From the NCBI GenBank assembly GCA_048500275.1, contig JASNYI010000001.1:1798001-1862000 (forward strand): a DNA stretch of 64,000 nucleotides. Direction: 5' to 3'. Source of the stretch: UBA5066 sp048500275 (lineage in GTDB: Bacteria > Acidobacteriota > Thermoanaerobaculia > UBA5066). How positions within the stretch are numbered: the stretch's first letter is position 1; every line of letters starts with the position of its first letter. Positions 1 to 7,691 of this stretch are shown here, piece by piece. Position numbers and translations under genes: made by a program. The notes below the pieces were generated by a model. That model saw only the letters and a list, made by a program, of their open reading frames with translations, was not told the origin of the DNA and did not search any database.

Positions 1-1
1 G

Positions 2-946
2 GCGGTCGAGCGGGGGCAGCTCGCGGGCCTCCTCGAGGACGCCTTCCGCGGGCGGGCGACTCGCGAGATCGCGCTCACGGCGGCCCACCCGGCCGGCGGG
101 ATCGCGGTGCGGGTTTCGGCCGTGGGGCGGTTCGGGCCCGACCGGAAGCTCGAGCAGGTCGTCTGGACGATCCGGGAAGCGAGCGTCAGCGCGACGGCGC
201 TCGAGGTCCAGGTTCACAGCGGCAAGCAGGAAGCGATCGCGGAGCTCGGCGTGGAGCTGGGGCGCGAGGTGAGCCCGCTCCTCGTCCACCTCACGGAGGC
301 GCTCGTCTCCGTGCAGCGGGTCCTCGCCTCCGGGTTCGAGGAGCCGCCGGCCGAGCGCGAGGCGATACGGATCAGGATCGCCGACGCCCTCTCGGGCCTC
401 CTGCGCCTCTCCGAGGTCGTCACCGAGCTGGAGCGTTTCGCGGCGACGCCCCCGCTGAAGATCGAGCCCGTCGATCCCTCGGAGGTCCTCGAGCGGGCAC
501 AGAAGCTCCTCGGGAGGCTGCTGAAGGGAGCCAGGGTCAGGGTCCGGAACGACATGGACGAGCCGGCGCCGCGGGTCCTCGCCGACTCGCCGCGGCTGGC
601 GGAGATCTTCGTGAACCTCCTGCGGAACGCCCGGAAGGCGATCCTGCGCCGCTTCGAGGCGACCGACCCCGAGGCGAGCGTGGGAACCAAGCGCCTCGTC
701 GTCGTCGAGGCGTTCGTGAAGGACCCCTACGTCGCCCTCGTCTTCACGAACAACGGCCTGCCGGTCCCGGCGGCGGACCAGGAGAGGATCTTCCTCCCGG
801 CCTTCCAGGCTCGCGATCCCGAACGGACCGGGGTCGGGCTCCCGGAGACCGCCGCGTTCCTCAAGCAGATGGGGGGCGCGATCCGCTGCGAGTCGCTCGG
901 CGACAAGGGGACCCGCTTCATCCTGACCCTCCCGAAGGCCCCCTGA
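2..946 (+). CDS. Sensor histidine kinase, C-terminal part (5' truncated by window edge)
   Basis: The reading frame is open from base 2, so the gene starts upstream of the window. About 35 residues before the first in-window GTG look like the end of a PAS domain. A dimerisation-like helix follows, with a degenerate H-box region around LGREVSPLLVHL, and then a HATPase_c domain. The N box is visible (IFVNLLRNA), as is a G2-type segment (GVGLPETAAFLKQMGG). The G1 box reads TNNG where DxG is usual, so ATP binding or kinase activity may be weakened. It presumably signals to an unseen response regulator. The call as a kinase-family protein is firm; whether it is active is not. Confidence 0.75.
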   Translation, partial: AVERGQLAGLLEDAFRGRATREIALTAAHPAGGIAVRVSAVGRFGPDRKLEQVVWTIREASVSATALEVQVHSGKQEAIAELGVELGREVSPLLVHLTEALVSVQRVLASGFEEPPAEREAIRIRIADALSGLLRLSEVVTELERFAATPPLKIEPVDPSEVLERAQKLLGRLLKGARVRVRNDMDEPAPRVLADSPRLAEIFVNLLRNARKAILRRFEATDPEASVGTKRLVVVEAFVKDPYVALVFTNNGLPVPAADQERIFLPAFQARDPERTGVGLPETAAFLKQMGGAIRCESLGDKGTRFILTLPKAP

Positions 947-1028
947 GGCGGCCGCGTTCGTCGCGGCGCCCTGCATACGCCCCCGCGGCGCTCGCATCGC
1001 GACCCCTCCTGGATTGCTTCACACCCTC

Positions 1029-1616
1029 TCAGACCCCCAGGATCCGCCGCCCCTCCGCGCTCATCATGTCGGCGCTCCAGGGTGGGTCCCAGACGAGCGC
1101 GACCTCCGCCGACTCGACTCCCGGGAGAGCGAGCAGCCGCGCGCGGGCGTCGGCGGCGATGGCCGGGCCCATCCCGCACCCGGGAGCCGTGAGCGTCATC
1201 TTCACGGAGACGTGGACGCCCTCGTCCTTCGCGGGCGGCCCGCCCCGTCGGGGGGGCGCGCCGTGTGCGGGAGCAACGGTCAGGTCGTAGACGAGCCCGA
1301 GGTCGACGACGTTCACGGGGATCTCCGGGTCGTAGCACTGCCGGAGGGCGCGCCAGGCGTCCTCCTCGGTCGCCGGGCCGCCGGCGGCGGGCTTGACGGC
1401 GGGGACGTCCGGGGAAGCCGTGAGTCCGAGGGCGTCGGCGTCCGCCGCCGCGATGCGGAAGAGGCCGCCGACGGTGGGCGCCTGGACGGTGAAGGAGCCC
1501 CCGAGAGACTGGACGAGGTAGACCGGGACCCCCTCGGGCAGCAGCGCCCCTTCGCCGCTCGGGACCCGCACCGCGGGGCAGTCGCGGAAGAGCAGGATGG
1601 CCGGGGTTCGCGTCAC
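1029..1616 (-). CDS. sufT: SufT-like Fe-S cluster assembly protein (DUF59/MIP18 family)
   Basis: A 195-residue protein. The N-terminal ~90 residues are of the SufT type. The C-terminal DUF59 domain carries DPEIPVNVVDLGLVYDL and the cysteine motif APGCGMGP, then DPPWS near the end. SufT proteins help mature [4Fe-4S] proteins in the cytosol. The GTG start is chosen because it is preceded by a strong AAAGGAGG and overlaps the MFS stop as GTGA. It is the last gene of a leftward group headed by an A-type Fe-S carrier, which fits a shared role in cluster delivery. Confidence 0.86.
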   Translation of the reverse strand: MTRTPAILLFRDCPAVRVPSGEGALLPEGVPVYLVQSLGGSFTVQAPTVGGLFRIAAADADALGLTASPDVPAVKPAAGGPATEEDAWRALRQCYDPEIPVNVVDLGLVYDLTVAPAHGAPPRRGGPPAKDEGVHVSVKMTLTAPGCGMGPAIAADARARLLALPGVESAEVALVWDPPWSADMMSAEGRRILGV

Positions 1617-2803
1617 GAGGGCCTCCTTTCCGGCGCCGAGACGGCCCGAAGGCCGACGACGACGACGACGACGGCCGCGACCTCGAGGAGCGCGCCGGTC
1701 CCGTAGGGTCCCGCGGCGCCCCACGCGAACCAGGCGTGCTCGCCCCAGAAGGGGCCGATGATCCTCCCGAGCGACGAGAGGGACTGTGCGGCGCCGAGGA
1801 GCTCCCCCTGCTCGGCGGCGTCCGTCGAGCGCGAGAGGAGGCCGGCGAGCGCGGGGTTCGTCAGACCGCTTCCCGCGGCCGTCGCGACGACGAGGACCAC
1901 GAGCGCGGCGTTGCCGGGCACGAGGACGAGGCCGGCGAAGGAGAGGGCGAGGAGCGTCGTCCCGATGCCCACGAGGCGGGCTTCGCCGAGGAGCGGCACC
2001 AGCCGACGGATCAGCCCCCCCTGGACGATTGCGGCCGTCACCCCGATCAGGACGAAGAGCCAGGAGACGGTCGAGGGGTCGTGCCCGAAGCGACTCCGGG
2101 CGAACTGGGCGAAGGTCGCCTCGAAGTTCGCGAACGCCGTCGTGTTCAGGAGCGTGATCACGAGGAGGGGCCCGACGACGGGGCGCCGGACCGCCTGGAG
2201 GACGGCCCGGAACGGGATCCCGTGCCGACGGGGCCGGGCCGCCGCGCTGGCGGGCCGCGTCTCGGGAAGGCCGAAGAACGCCCACACGAAGGCGGCGAGC
2301 GAAAGGCCGGCAGCCACGAGGCCGGGGAGGGCCGGGCTCACCTTCACCGCGAACCCGCCGATGGCGGGCCCGAAGACGAACCCGAGGCCGAAAGCCATCC
2401 CGACGAGCCCCATGCCGCGCGCGCGGTCGCCCTGCGGCGTCACGTCGGCGATGACGGCCTGCGCCGTGCCGATGTTCGCGCCCATGATCCCGGCGAGCGT
2501 GCGGGACGCGAGGAGGCCGGCGAAGGAGCCCGCGAACGCGAAGAGGAGGTAGCTCAGGAAGCTGCCGAAGAGGGAGACGAGGAGCACGGGCCTGCGGCCG
2601 ACGCGGTCGGACAGGCGCCCGAGGAGGGGGGCGAAGAGGAACTGCATCGCCGAAAAGCTCGCCATCAGCACCCCGAAGGCGAGGGGCGAGGGGTCGTAGG
2701 CCTCGGCGTAGAGCGGGACGAGCGGGATGACGATGCCGAAGCCCACGAGGTCGATGAAGACCGTCAGGAAGACGACGGCGAGGGGAGAGAGGCGGCGGCT
2801 CAC
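1613..2803 (-). CDS. MFS transporter, TetA/DHA1-like
   Basis: A 396-residue inner-membrane protein with about 12 hydrophobic segments. It has the MFS signature between helices 2 and 3 (GRLSDRVGRRP) and a TetA-like first helix (FIDLVGFGIVIPLVPLYAE). Such carriers usually export drugs or metabolites by proton antiport; the substrate cannot be told from sequence. The GTG start lacks a clear Shine-Dalgarno. The gene lies between two Fe-S assembly genes and its stop overlaps the sufT start, so it is co-transcribed with them, although no functional link is known. Confidence 0.85.
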   Translation of the reverse strand: MSRRLSPLAVVFLTVFIDLVGFGIVIPLVPLYAEAYDPSPLAFGVLMASFSAMQFLFAPLLGRLSDRVGRRPVLLVSLFGSFLSYLLFAFAGSFAGLLASRTLAGIMGANIGTAQAVIADVTPQGDRARGMGLVGMAFGLGFVFGPAIGGFAVKVSPALPGLVAAGLSLAAFVWAFFGLPETRPASAAARPRRHGIPFRAVLQAVRRPVVGPLLVITLLNTTAFANFEATFAQFARSRFGHDPSTVSWLFVLIGVTAAIVQGGLIRRLVPLLGEARLVGIGTTLLALSFAGLVLVPGNAALVVLVVATAAGSGLTNPALAGLLSRSTDAAEQGELLGAAQSLSSLGRIIGPFWGEHAWFAWGAAGPYGTGALLEVAAVVVVVVGLRAVSAPERRPS

Positions 2804-2835
2804 GGGAGGATCGGCCCGCGGGCCCCGGAGACGGG

Positions 2836-2859
2836 GACGGCCCCCGGTCGGGGGCCGTC
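2836..2859 (-). terminator. GC-rich hairpin between Fe-S carrier and MFS genes
   Basis: A perfect 10-bp inverted repeat (GACGGCCCCC/GGGGGCCGTC) with a 4-nt loop. There is no T-tract on either side, so it may pause or attenuate transcription or protect mRNA ends; it is not a classical intrinsic terminator. Confidence 0.4.
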
Positions 2860-2884
2860 GACACCGCGCGGGGTCACGCCGGGA

Positions 2885-3256
2885 TCAGGCGAAGCTCTTC
2901 CCGCATCCGCAGCCGCCCGCGGTGTTCGGGTTCTCCACCGAGAAGCCGGCGCCGCGGAAGTCCTCGATCCAGTCGACCGTCGAGCCGTTCAGCTTCATCG
3001 CGCTCGTCTTGTCGACGAGGACCTGGATCCCGCTGACGGAGAGGACGTGGTCCGTCTCCTTGGCATCGTCGAACGTGAAGCCGTACTGGAACCCGGAGCA
3101 GCCGCCGGCCTGGACGAAGACCCGGAGCGCCTTGCCCGAGGCGTCGGGCATCTTCGCGGCGAAGTCCTTGACCTTGTCGACGGCGCGGTCGGTGAGGCTG
3201 AGGGCGAACGTCTCCTGGACGGAGACGGTGGCGGTGTTGAGGGTGGTGGACGCCAT
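2885..3256 (-). CDS. A-type iron-sulfur carrier (HesB/IscA/ErpA family)
   Basis: A 123-residue cytosolic protein. The three conserved cluster-binding cysteines are present: C53 in GGCSGFQYGF, and C116 and C118 in GGCGCG near the C-terminus. A-type carriers receive Fe-S clusters from a scaffold and pass them to apoproteins. The ATG follows GAGGAGG. It is the first gene of a leftward group that ends with sufT and is divergent from nrdJ. The ErpA subtype is likely but cannot be separated from IscA or SufA here, so no symbol is given. Confidence 0.87.
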   Translation of the reverse strand: MASTTLNTATVSVQETFALSLTDRAVDKVKDFAAKMPDASGKALRVFVQAGGCSGFQYGFTFDDAKETDHVLSVSGIQVLVDKTSAMKLNGSTVDWIEDFRGAGFSVENPNTAGGCGCGKSFA

Positions 3257-3436
3257 CGGTTCCTCCTCGCGGGCCCGACGCGTGAAACGCGCGGGACCAC
3301 AGTCACGAACCTTTTATTGTCGCTCCCCGTCCGGACCCCCGTCAATGCGTTCCGCGGGCCCGGCGAGCAAGAACCGGACCAGTTTGCCGCAGTGCATACA
3401 AAATCTAGTGGTCGATTTGACTACGACTACGAGATG

Positions 3437-3466
3437 TTGCGTTGACCTCCTTCCCTCGCATAGAAT
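3437..3466 (+). promoter_or_regulatory. Candidate nrdJ promoter
   Basis: TTGCGT and TAGAAT are separated by 18 nt, about 40 nt upstream of the nrdJ GTG. The sequence at 3396-3411 (ATACAAAATCTAGTGG) is an 11/16 match to the NrdR-box consensus as I recall it. A clear second box at the usual spacing is not visible, so NrdR control is only a possibility. Confidence 0.4.
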
Positions 3467-3506
3467 TCCTCATCCCGCAGATCCGAATTCCACAAGGGGG
3501 TCTTCC

Positions 3507-6320
3507 GTGACCGCTTCCTCCGATCGTCCCGCCGCCCAGACGTCCGTCCCCGCCGCCACGGAACCGGCCGCCGCGCGCCCGGCCCTTCGCGGACTCATCT
3601 TCCGCCGCCTCTACACCGACGGCGTGACGCACCCGTTCGACGCGATCGAGTGGGAGCTCCGGACCGCCGCGATCACGAACGAGAAGGGGGAGGTCTTCTT
3701 CGAGCAGAAGGACGTCGAGGTGCCGAAGGCGTGGTCGATGACGGCGACGAACATCGTCACGCAGAAGTACTTTCACGGAAAGGCGGGGACGCCCGAGCGG
3801 GAGCGCTCCGTGCGGCAGCTCATCGGGCGGGTCGTGGAGACGATCACGGGCTACGGGTCGAAAGGGGGCTACTTCCGGACCGCGGCCGACCGGGACGCCT
3901 TCCGCGACGAGCTGGCCGCCATCCTCGTGACCCAGGCGGCGAGCTTCAACTCCCCGGTCTGGTTCAACGTCGGCGTCGAGCCGAAGCCTCAGGCGTCGGC
4001 CTGCTTCATCAACGCCGTCGGCGACTCGATGGGCTCGATCCTCGACCTCGCGAAGACCGAGGGGATGCTCTTCAAGTTCGGCTCCGGCACGGGCTCGAAC
4101 CTCTCGTCCCTGCGCTCCTCCACCGAGTGCCTCTCGTCGGGAGGCATCGCCTCGGGCCCGGTGTCGTTCATGAAGGGCTTCGACAGCTTCGCCGGCGCGA
4201 TCAAGTCGGGCGGCAAGACGCGCCGCGCGGCGAAGATGGTCATCCTGAACGTCGACCACCCCGACGTCCTCGAGTTCATCGACTGCAAGGCCAAGGAGGA
4301 GCGCAAGGCCTGGGACCTCATCGAGGCGGGCTGGGACGGCTCCTTCGGCGGCGAGGTCTACAACAACGTCCTCTTCCAGAACGCGAACCACTCGGTGCGC
4401 GTGACGGACGAGTTCATGAAGGCCGTGGAGGCGGGAGGCGAGTACACGACGCACGCCGTGACGACGGGAGAGCCGCTCGCCACGCACGACGCCCGCGCGG
4501 TCCTGCGCCGGATGTCGGAGGCCGCCTGGATCTGCGGCGACCCCGGGATCCAGTACGACACGACGATCAACCGCTGGAACCCGTGCAAGGCCACCCACCG
4601 GATCAACGCGTCGAACCCCTGCTCGGAGTACATGTTCGTCGACGACTCCGCCTGCAACCTCGCCTCGCTGAACCTGATGAAGTTCGCGAAGGAGGACGGC
4701 GGCCTCGACGTCGAGAGGTTCCGCCACGCCGTCGACGTCGTCTTCGCGGCGCAGGAGATGCTCGTCGACGAGGCCTCGTACCCGACGCCGGCCATCGAGA
4801 AGAACTCCCACGACTTCCGCCCGATCGGCCTCGGCTACGCGAACCTCGGGGCGCTCCTCATGTACAACGGCCTCCCCTACGACGGCGACGACGGCCGCGC
4901 CTACGCTGCGGCCGTCACGAGCCTGATGCACGGGCAGGCGTTCCTCACCTCCTCCCGCATCGCCTCCGAGGTCGGCCCGTTCCGGATGTACGAGCCGAAC
5001 CGGGAGGCCTTCCTCGACGTCATCGGGATGCACCGCGAAGCGGCGGCCCGGGTGCCGCGGACGGGCGTGCCGAAGGAGCTCTACGAGGCCCAGCTCGGCG
5101 TGTGGGACCTGACGCTCGAGGCGGGCCGGCAGCACGGCTTCCGCAACGCGCAGGCGACCGTCCTCGCCCCGACCGGGACCATCGGCTTCATGATGGACTG
5201 CGACACGACGGGCGTGGAGCCCGACCTCGCCCTCGTCAAGTACAAGAAGCTCGTCGGCGGCGGGAACATCAAGATCGTCAACAACACGGTCCCGCACGCG
5301 CTCCAGCGCCTCGGCTACTCCGAGAGCGAGGTGAACGAGATCGTCGCGTACATCGACGAGAAGGGGACCATCGAGGGGGCCCCCGGCCTTTCCCCTGCAC
5401 ACCTCCCCGTCTTCGACTGCGCCTTCAAGGCGGTCGGCGGGACGCGCTCCATCGACGCGATGGGGCACGTGAGGATGATGGCCGCGGTCCAGCCGTTCCT
5501 CTCCGGCGCGATCTCCAAGACGGTCAACCTCCCGCCCGACGCGACCGTCGAGGACATCTCGAGCGTCTACGTCGAGGGGTGGAAGCTCGGCCTGAAGGCG
5601 ATCGCCGTCTACCGGGACGGCTGCAAGAAGACCCAGCCGCTGAACACCGCCGCGAGCCGGAGCGACGACGCGGTGAAGGGGACGAAGGGCGTCTCCTCCG
5701 CGAGGGCGGCGGCCCCCGCGCCGGCGGCGGCCGCGCCGGCAACGGCCGGCCCCCGCCGCAAGAAGCTCCCCGACGAGCGGCGCGCTCTCACCCACAAGTT
5801 CTCCGTCGGCGGGCACGAGGGGTACATCACCGTCGGCCTCTACGAGGACGGCACCCCCGGCGAGATCTTCCTGACGATGGCCAAGGAGGGCTCGACGATC
5901 TCGGGCCTGATGGACGCCTTCGCCACGGCGATCTCGCTGACGCTCCAGTACGGCGTCCCGCTCGAGGCGCTCGTGGAGAAGTTCAGCCACATGCGCTTCG
6001 AGCCCGCGGGCTACACGAAGAACCCCGAGATCCCGATCGCCAAGAGCCTCGTCGACTACATCTTCCGCTACCTCGCCTCGCGCTTCCTGACGGCCGACCT
6101 TCGGGTGCGCGCCGGGGTCATCTCGCGCGAGGAGAACGGCAACGGGGGCCTCGCGGCCCCCGTCCAGATCCCCGTCCGCCCGCCCGCCGCGTCGTCCCCC
6201 GCCCTTGCTTTCGAGAACAGCGCCGACGCCCCGAGCTGCCACCAGTGCGGCCACCTGATGGTGCGAAACGGCGCCTGCTACAAGTGCCTGAACTGCGGGG
6301 AGACGAGCGGCTGCAGCTGA
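3507..6320 (+). CDS. nrdJ: Adenosylcobalamin-dependent ribonucleotide reductase, class II
   Basis: A 937-residue enzyme reducing ribonucleotides to deoxyribonucleotides with a B12-derived radical, so it works with or without oxygen. Visible family segments include FNSPVWFNVG, GSGTGSNLSSLRSS, the active-site NPCSEYMF, and ATVLAPTGTIGFMMDCDTTG. An alanine-rich linker around residues 720-750 precedes a C-terminal domain. That domain ends in a zinc-ribbon CHQCGH...CYKCLNCG, whose cysteines re-reduce the active site. The GTG start follows AAGGGGG and begins a short disordered tail; upstream in-frame sequence is not protein-like. No cobalamin riboswitch was recognised in the leader. Confidence 0.94.
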   Translation: MTASSDRPAAQTSVPAATEPAAARPALRGLIFRRLYTDGVTHPFDAIEWELRTAAITNEKGEVFFEQKDVEVPKAWSMTATNIVTQKYFHGKAGTPERERSVRQLIGRVVETITGYGSKGGYFRTAADRDAFRDELAAILVTQAASFNSPVWFNVGVEPKPQASACFINAVGDSMGSILDLAKTEGMLFKFGSGTGSNLSSLRSSTECLSSGGIASGPVSFMKGFDSFAGAIKSGGKTRRAAKMVILNVDHPDVLEFIDCKAKEERKAWDLIEAGWDGSFGGEVYNNVLFQNANHSVRVTDEFMKAVEAGGEYTTHAVTTGEPLATHDARAVLRRMSEAAWICGDPGIQYDTTINRWNPCKATHRINASNPCSEYMFVDDSACNLASLNLMKFAKEDGGLDVERFRHAVDVVFAAQEMLVDEASYPTPAIEKNSHDFRPIGLGYANLGALLMYNGLPYDGDDGRAYAAAVTSLMHGQAFLTSSRIASEVGPFRMYEPNREAFLDVIGMHREAAARVPRTGVPKELYEAQLGVWDLTLEAGRQHGFRNAQATVLAPTGTIGFMMDCDTTGVEPDLALVKYKKLVGGGNIKIVNNTVPHALQRLGYSESEVNEIVAYIDEKGTIEGAPGLSPAHLPVFDCAFKAVGGTRSIDAMGHVRMMAAVQPFLSGAISKTVNLPPDATVEDISSVYVEGWKLGLKAIAVYRDGCKKTQPLNTAASRSDDAVKGTKGVSSARAAAPAPAAAAPATAGPRRKKLPDERRALTHKFSVGGHEGYITVGLYEDGTPGEIFLTMAKEGSTISGLMDAFATAISLTLQYGVPLEALVEKFSHMRFEPAGYTKNPEIPIAKSLVDYIFRYLASRFLTADLRVRAGVISREENGNGGLAAPVQIPVRPPAASSPALAFENSADAPSCHQCGHLMVRNGACYKCLNCGETSGCS

Positions 6321-6321
6321 A

Positions 6322-6561
6322 GTGATCCCGGGGGACCCGTCACCGCCCGGGTCCCCCGGACCCCCCCGCGGCGGGGAAGCGGCGGCCTACGGTCGCGGCG
6401 GCGAGTCGAGGTGATCCCGGGGGACCCGTCACCGCCCGGGTCCCCGGACCCCCCGCGGCGGGGAAGCGGCGGCCTACGGTCGCGGCGGCGAGTAGAGGTG
6501 ATCCCGGGGGACCCGTCACCGCCCGGGTCCCCCGGCCCCCCCCGCGGCGGGGAGGCGGCGG
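6322..6561. repeat. Three tandem ~88-bp hairpin-containing repeats after nrdJ
   Basis: Nearly identical units begin at 6322, 6411 and 6498 (spacings 89 and 87 bp). Each opens with GTGATCC and contains a 12-bp GC-rich stem (left arm CCGGGGGACCCG in unit 1) with an 8-nt loop. A C-run, a GCGGCGGGGA block and GGCGGCGAG follow. The third unit is truncated against the stop of the next gene. There is no T-tract. It fills the convergent gap between nrdJ and the zinc-ribbon gene, so it could act as a bidirectional transcription block. A related two-hairpin element follows rpoD. Confidence 0.85.
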
Positions 6562-6563
6562 CT

Positions 6564-6995
6564 CTATTTCTTCCCGAACAGCTTGTCGAAGGCCGAGCGG
6601 GCCTGGTCGGGGGTGTCCGTCGCCTTGCGTCCGGTCAGGTCGAGCGTCACGGCGGGCTCGTAGAAGGTGCAGTCGTTCGCGCGGCTCTTGGCGGGGACGG
6701 GCGCCGGGATCGGCTGGCGGCACTGGAACTGGGCTCCGCCGTCGAAGTGCCGGCACTGGGAGCAGGCGTGGAGCGGGGTCCGGCACTTGACGCAGAGCGA
6801 GGCGGGGCCGACCTCGGGGTCGTTCTTCTCGTGGCAGGCGCGGCAGCGGAAGACTTCCTCGCTCGGGCGGCCAGCGCTACGGCCGCGCGGCGCCCCCTCG
6901 AGGCGGGCGGGCCTGTCGTCGAAAGGCCCGCGATCTCCGCGCGGAGCGGAAGGGGCGTTGTCCTGGTAGCCGCTCTGGCGGTACTTGCGGTCCAT
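6564..6995 (-). CDS. Zinc-ribbon protein of unknown function
   Basis: A 143-residue soluble protein I cannot name. The first ~45 residues are charged and probably disordered. A cysteine-rich core follows, with CRAC, CVKC and CSQC pairs and two further cysteines (QFQCRQP and NDCTFYEP), enough for two zinc sites. The C-terminus is lysine-rich. The ATG at 6995 is preferred over the GTG at 7004 because GAGGTGA lies just ahead of it. It is transcribed alone, convergent with nrdJ. It could bind nucleic acid or protein; nothing shows which. Confidence 0.65.
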   Translation of the reverse strand: MDRKYRQSGYQDNAPSAPRGDRGPFDDRPARLEGAPRGRSAGRPSEEVFRCRACHEKNDPEVGPASLCVKCRTPLHACSQCRHFDGGAQFQCRQPIPAPVPAKSRANDCTFYEPAVTLDLTGRKATDTPDQARSAFDKLFGKK

Positions 6996-7117
6996 CGGGG
7001 TCACCTCGGGCCGGAGCGTGCCGCAGCGGGGCGAGGCGCGTCAACGCCGCGCCGACACGCCGCGCCGGCGCGCCCCGCCGCGTTGTATCGTGCCGGGCGC
7101 CGGAAGGAGGCCCCCGC

Positions 7118-7480
7118 ATGAAGCTCGTCCTGCGCGTCCTGATCAACGCCCTCGCCCTCGGGGCGGCCGAGTACCTCGTCCCGGGAATCGAGGCCGGGGG
7201 ACCCGTCCCGCTGCTCCTCACCGCTCTCGTCTTCGGCGTCCTGAACGCGCTCGTGAGGCCCTTCCTCAAGCTCCTGTCGTGCCCCCTCATCATCCTGACC
7301 CTCGGCCTCTTCACCCTCGTCCTGAACGCCGTCATGCTCCTCCTGACGGAGAAGGTCGGGCAGCTCTTCGGGATCGCCTTCTCGGTGCAGGACTTCTGGT
7401 CGGCGTTCTTCGGCGCCCTGATCGTCTCGGTCGTCTCGATCGTCCTCTCCTGGGCCCTGATCGACGACTCGAAGCGTTGA
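7118..7480 (+). CDS. Small 4-TM membrane protein, phage holin superfamily IV (YvlD-like)
   Basis: A 120-residue protein with four hydrophobic segments and the family's N-terminal pattern (LRVLINALALGAAEYLVPGI) and NALVRPFLKLL between the second and third segments. Despite the family name these are chromosomal membrane proteins of unknown role in most bacteria, and no phage genes are near. The ATG has a good GGAAGGAGG. A TATCGT -10-like box lies at 7086-7091. Confidence 0.8.
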   Translation: MKLVLRVLINALALGAAEYLVPGIEAGGPVPLLLTALVFGVLNALVRPFLKLLSCPLIILTLGLFTLVLNAVMLLLTEKVGQLFGIAFSVQDFWSAFFGALIVSVVSIVLSWALIDDSKR

Positions 7481-7541
7481 GAGCCTTGACGGCCGGGTTA
7501 TCGTCTTCACCGTCGTGATCGTTCGCGCCTCCGTCCTCCCG

Positions 7542-7569
7542 TTTACCGCGTTCGACGGCTTCTATACGC
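7542..7569 (+). promoter_or_regulatory. Candidate promoter of the aromatic-pathway leader
   Basis: TTTACC and TATACG are 16 nt apart, which would start RNA near 7576. The transcript would then begin with the GGAGGGG segment and tRNA-like sequence and run into the terminator at 7623. Both boxes are imperfect. Confidence 0.3.
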
Positions 7570-7586
7570 CGCCGGGTGGAGGGGTG

Positions 7587-7613
7587 GGCGCGTAGCTCAC
7601 GGCTTTAGAGCAG
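7587..7613 (+). other. tRNA-like 5' fragment (acceptor strand plus D-arm) in a leader
   Basis: The bases read like positions 1-26 of a tRNA: a GGGCGCG acceptor strand, TA, then a GCTC/GAGC D-stem with an ACGGCTTTA loop. No matching 3' acceptor strand, anticodon arm or T-arm follows, so this is not a functional tRNA. It may be a relic of a tRNA gene or a structured leader element before the aromatic biosynthesis gene. Confidence 0.35.
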
Positions 7614-7622
7614 GGCGAAACC

Positions 7623-7670
7623 GAAGCCCCCCTCCGCGACGAGCGGAGGGGGGCTTCTTCGTTTTCTTCG
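7623..7670 (+). terminator. Strong intrinsic terminator in the leader of the aro fusion gene
   Basis: A perfect 15-bp stem (GAAGCCCCCCTCCGC and its complement) has a 5-nt loop and is followed by a T-rich tail. It lies only ~25 nt before the start codon at 7692. Upstream GGAGGGG at 7579-7585 can pair with CCCCTCC in its left arm, so an attenuator with alternative pairing is possible. Confidence 0.85.
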
Positions 7671-7691
7671 AGAGACCCCGAGGAGGCCCCC

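Noticed and set aside
3257..3506. Cobalamin riboswitch upstream of the B12-dependent reductase
   Set aside because: No B12-box-like sequence or multi-stem structure could be found in the 250-bp gap.
3405..6254. Long antisense reading frame opposite nrdJ (about 950 codons)
   Set aside because: A GC-rich shadow of nrdJ: low-complexity Arg/Asp/Glu/Val composition and no family motifs. nrdJ itself is unambiguous.
6322..6561. CRISPR array
   Set aside because: There are three ~88-bp units that are similar along their whole length, with no distinct variable spacers and no cas genes.
7118..7480. Prophage signal from the 'phage holin' family name
   Set aside because: This family is mostly chromosomal and no other phage gene is nearby.
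7587..7660. A complete tRNA gene starting at the GGGCGCG acceptor strand
   Set aside because: The D-arm is good, but there is no anticodon arm with a proper loop, no GGTTCRANNCC T-arm and no matching 3' acceptor strand. Only a fragment is reported.
7571..7660. A T-box riboswitch before the aromatic gene
   Set aside because: GGGTGGAGGGG is only vaguely like the T-box consensus (AGGGTGGNACCGCG), and no specifier stem is visible.
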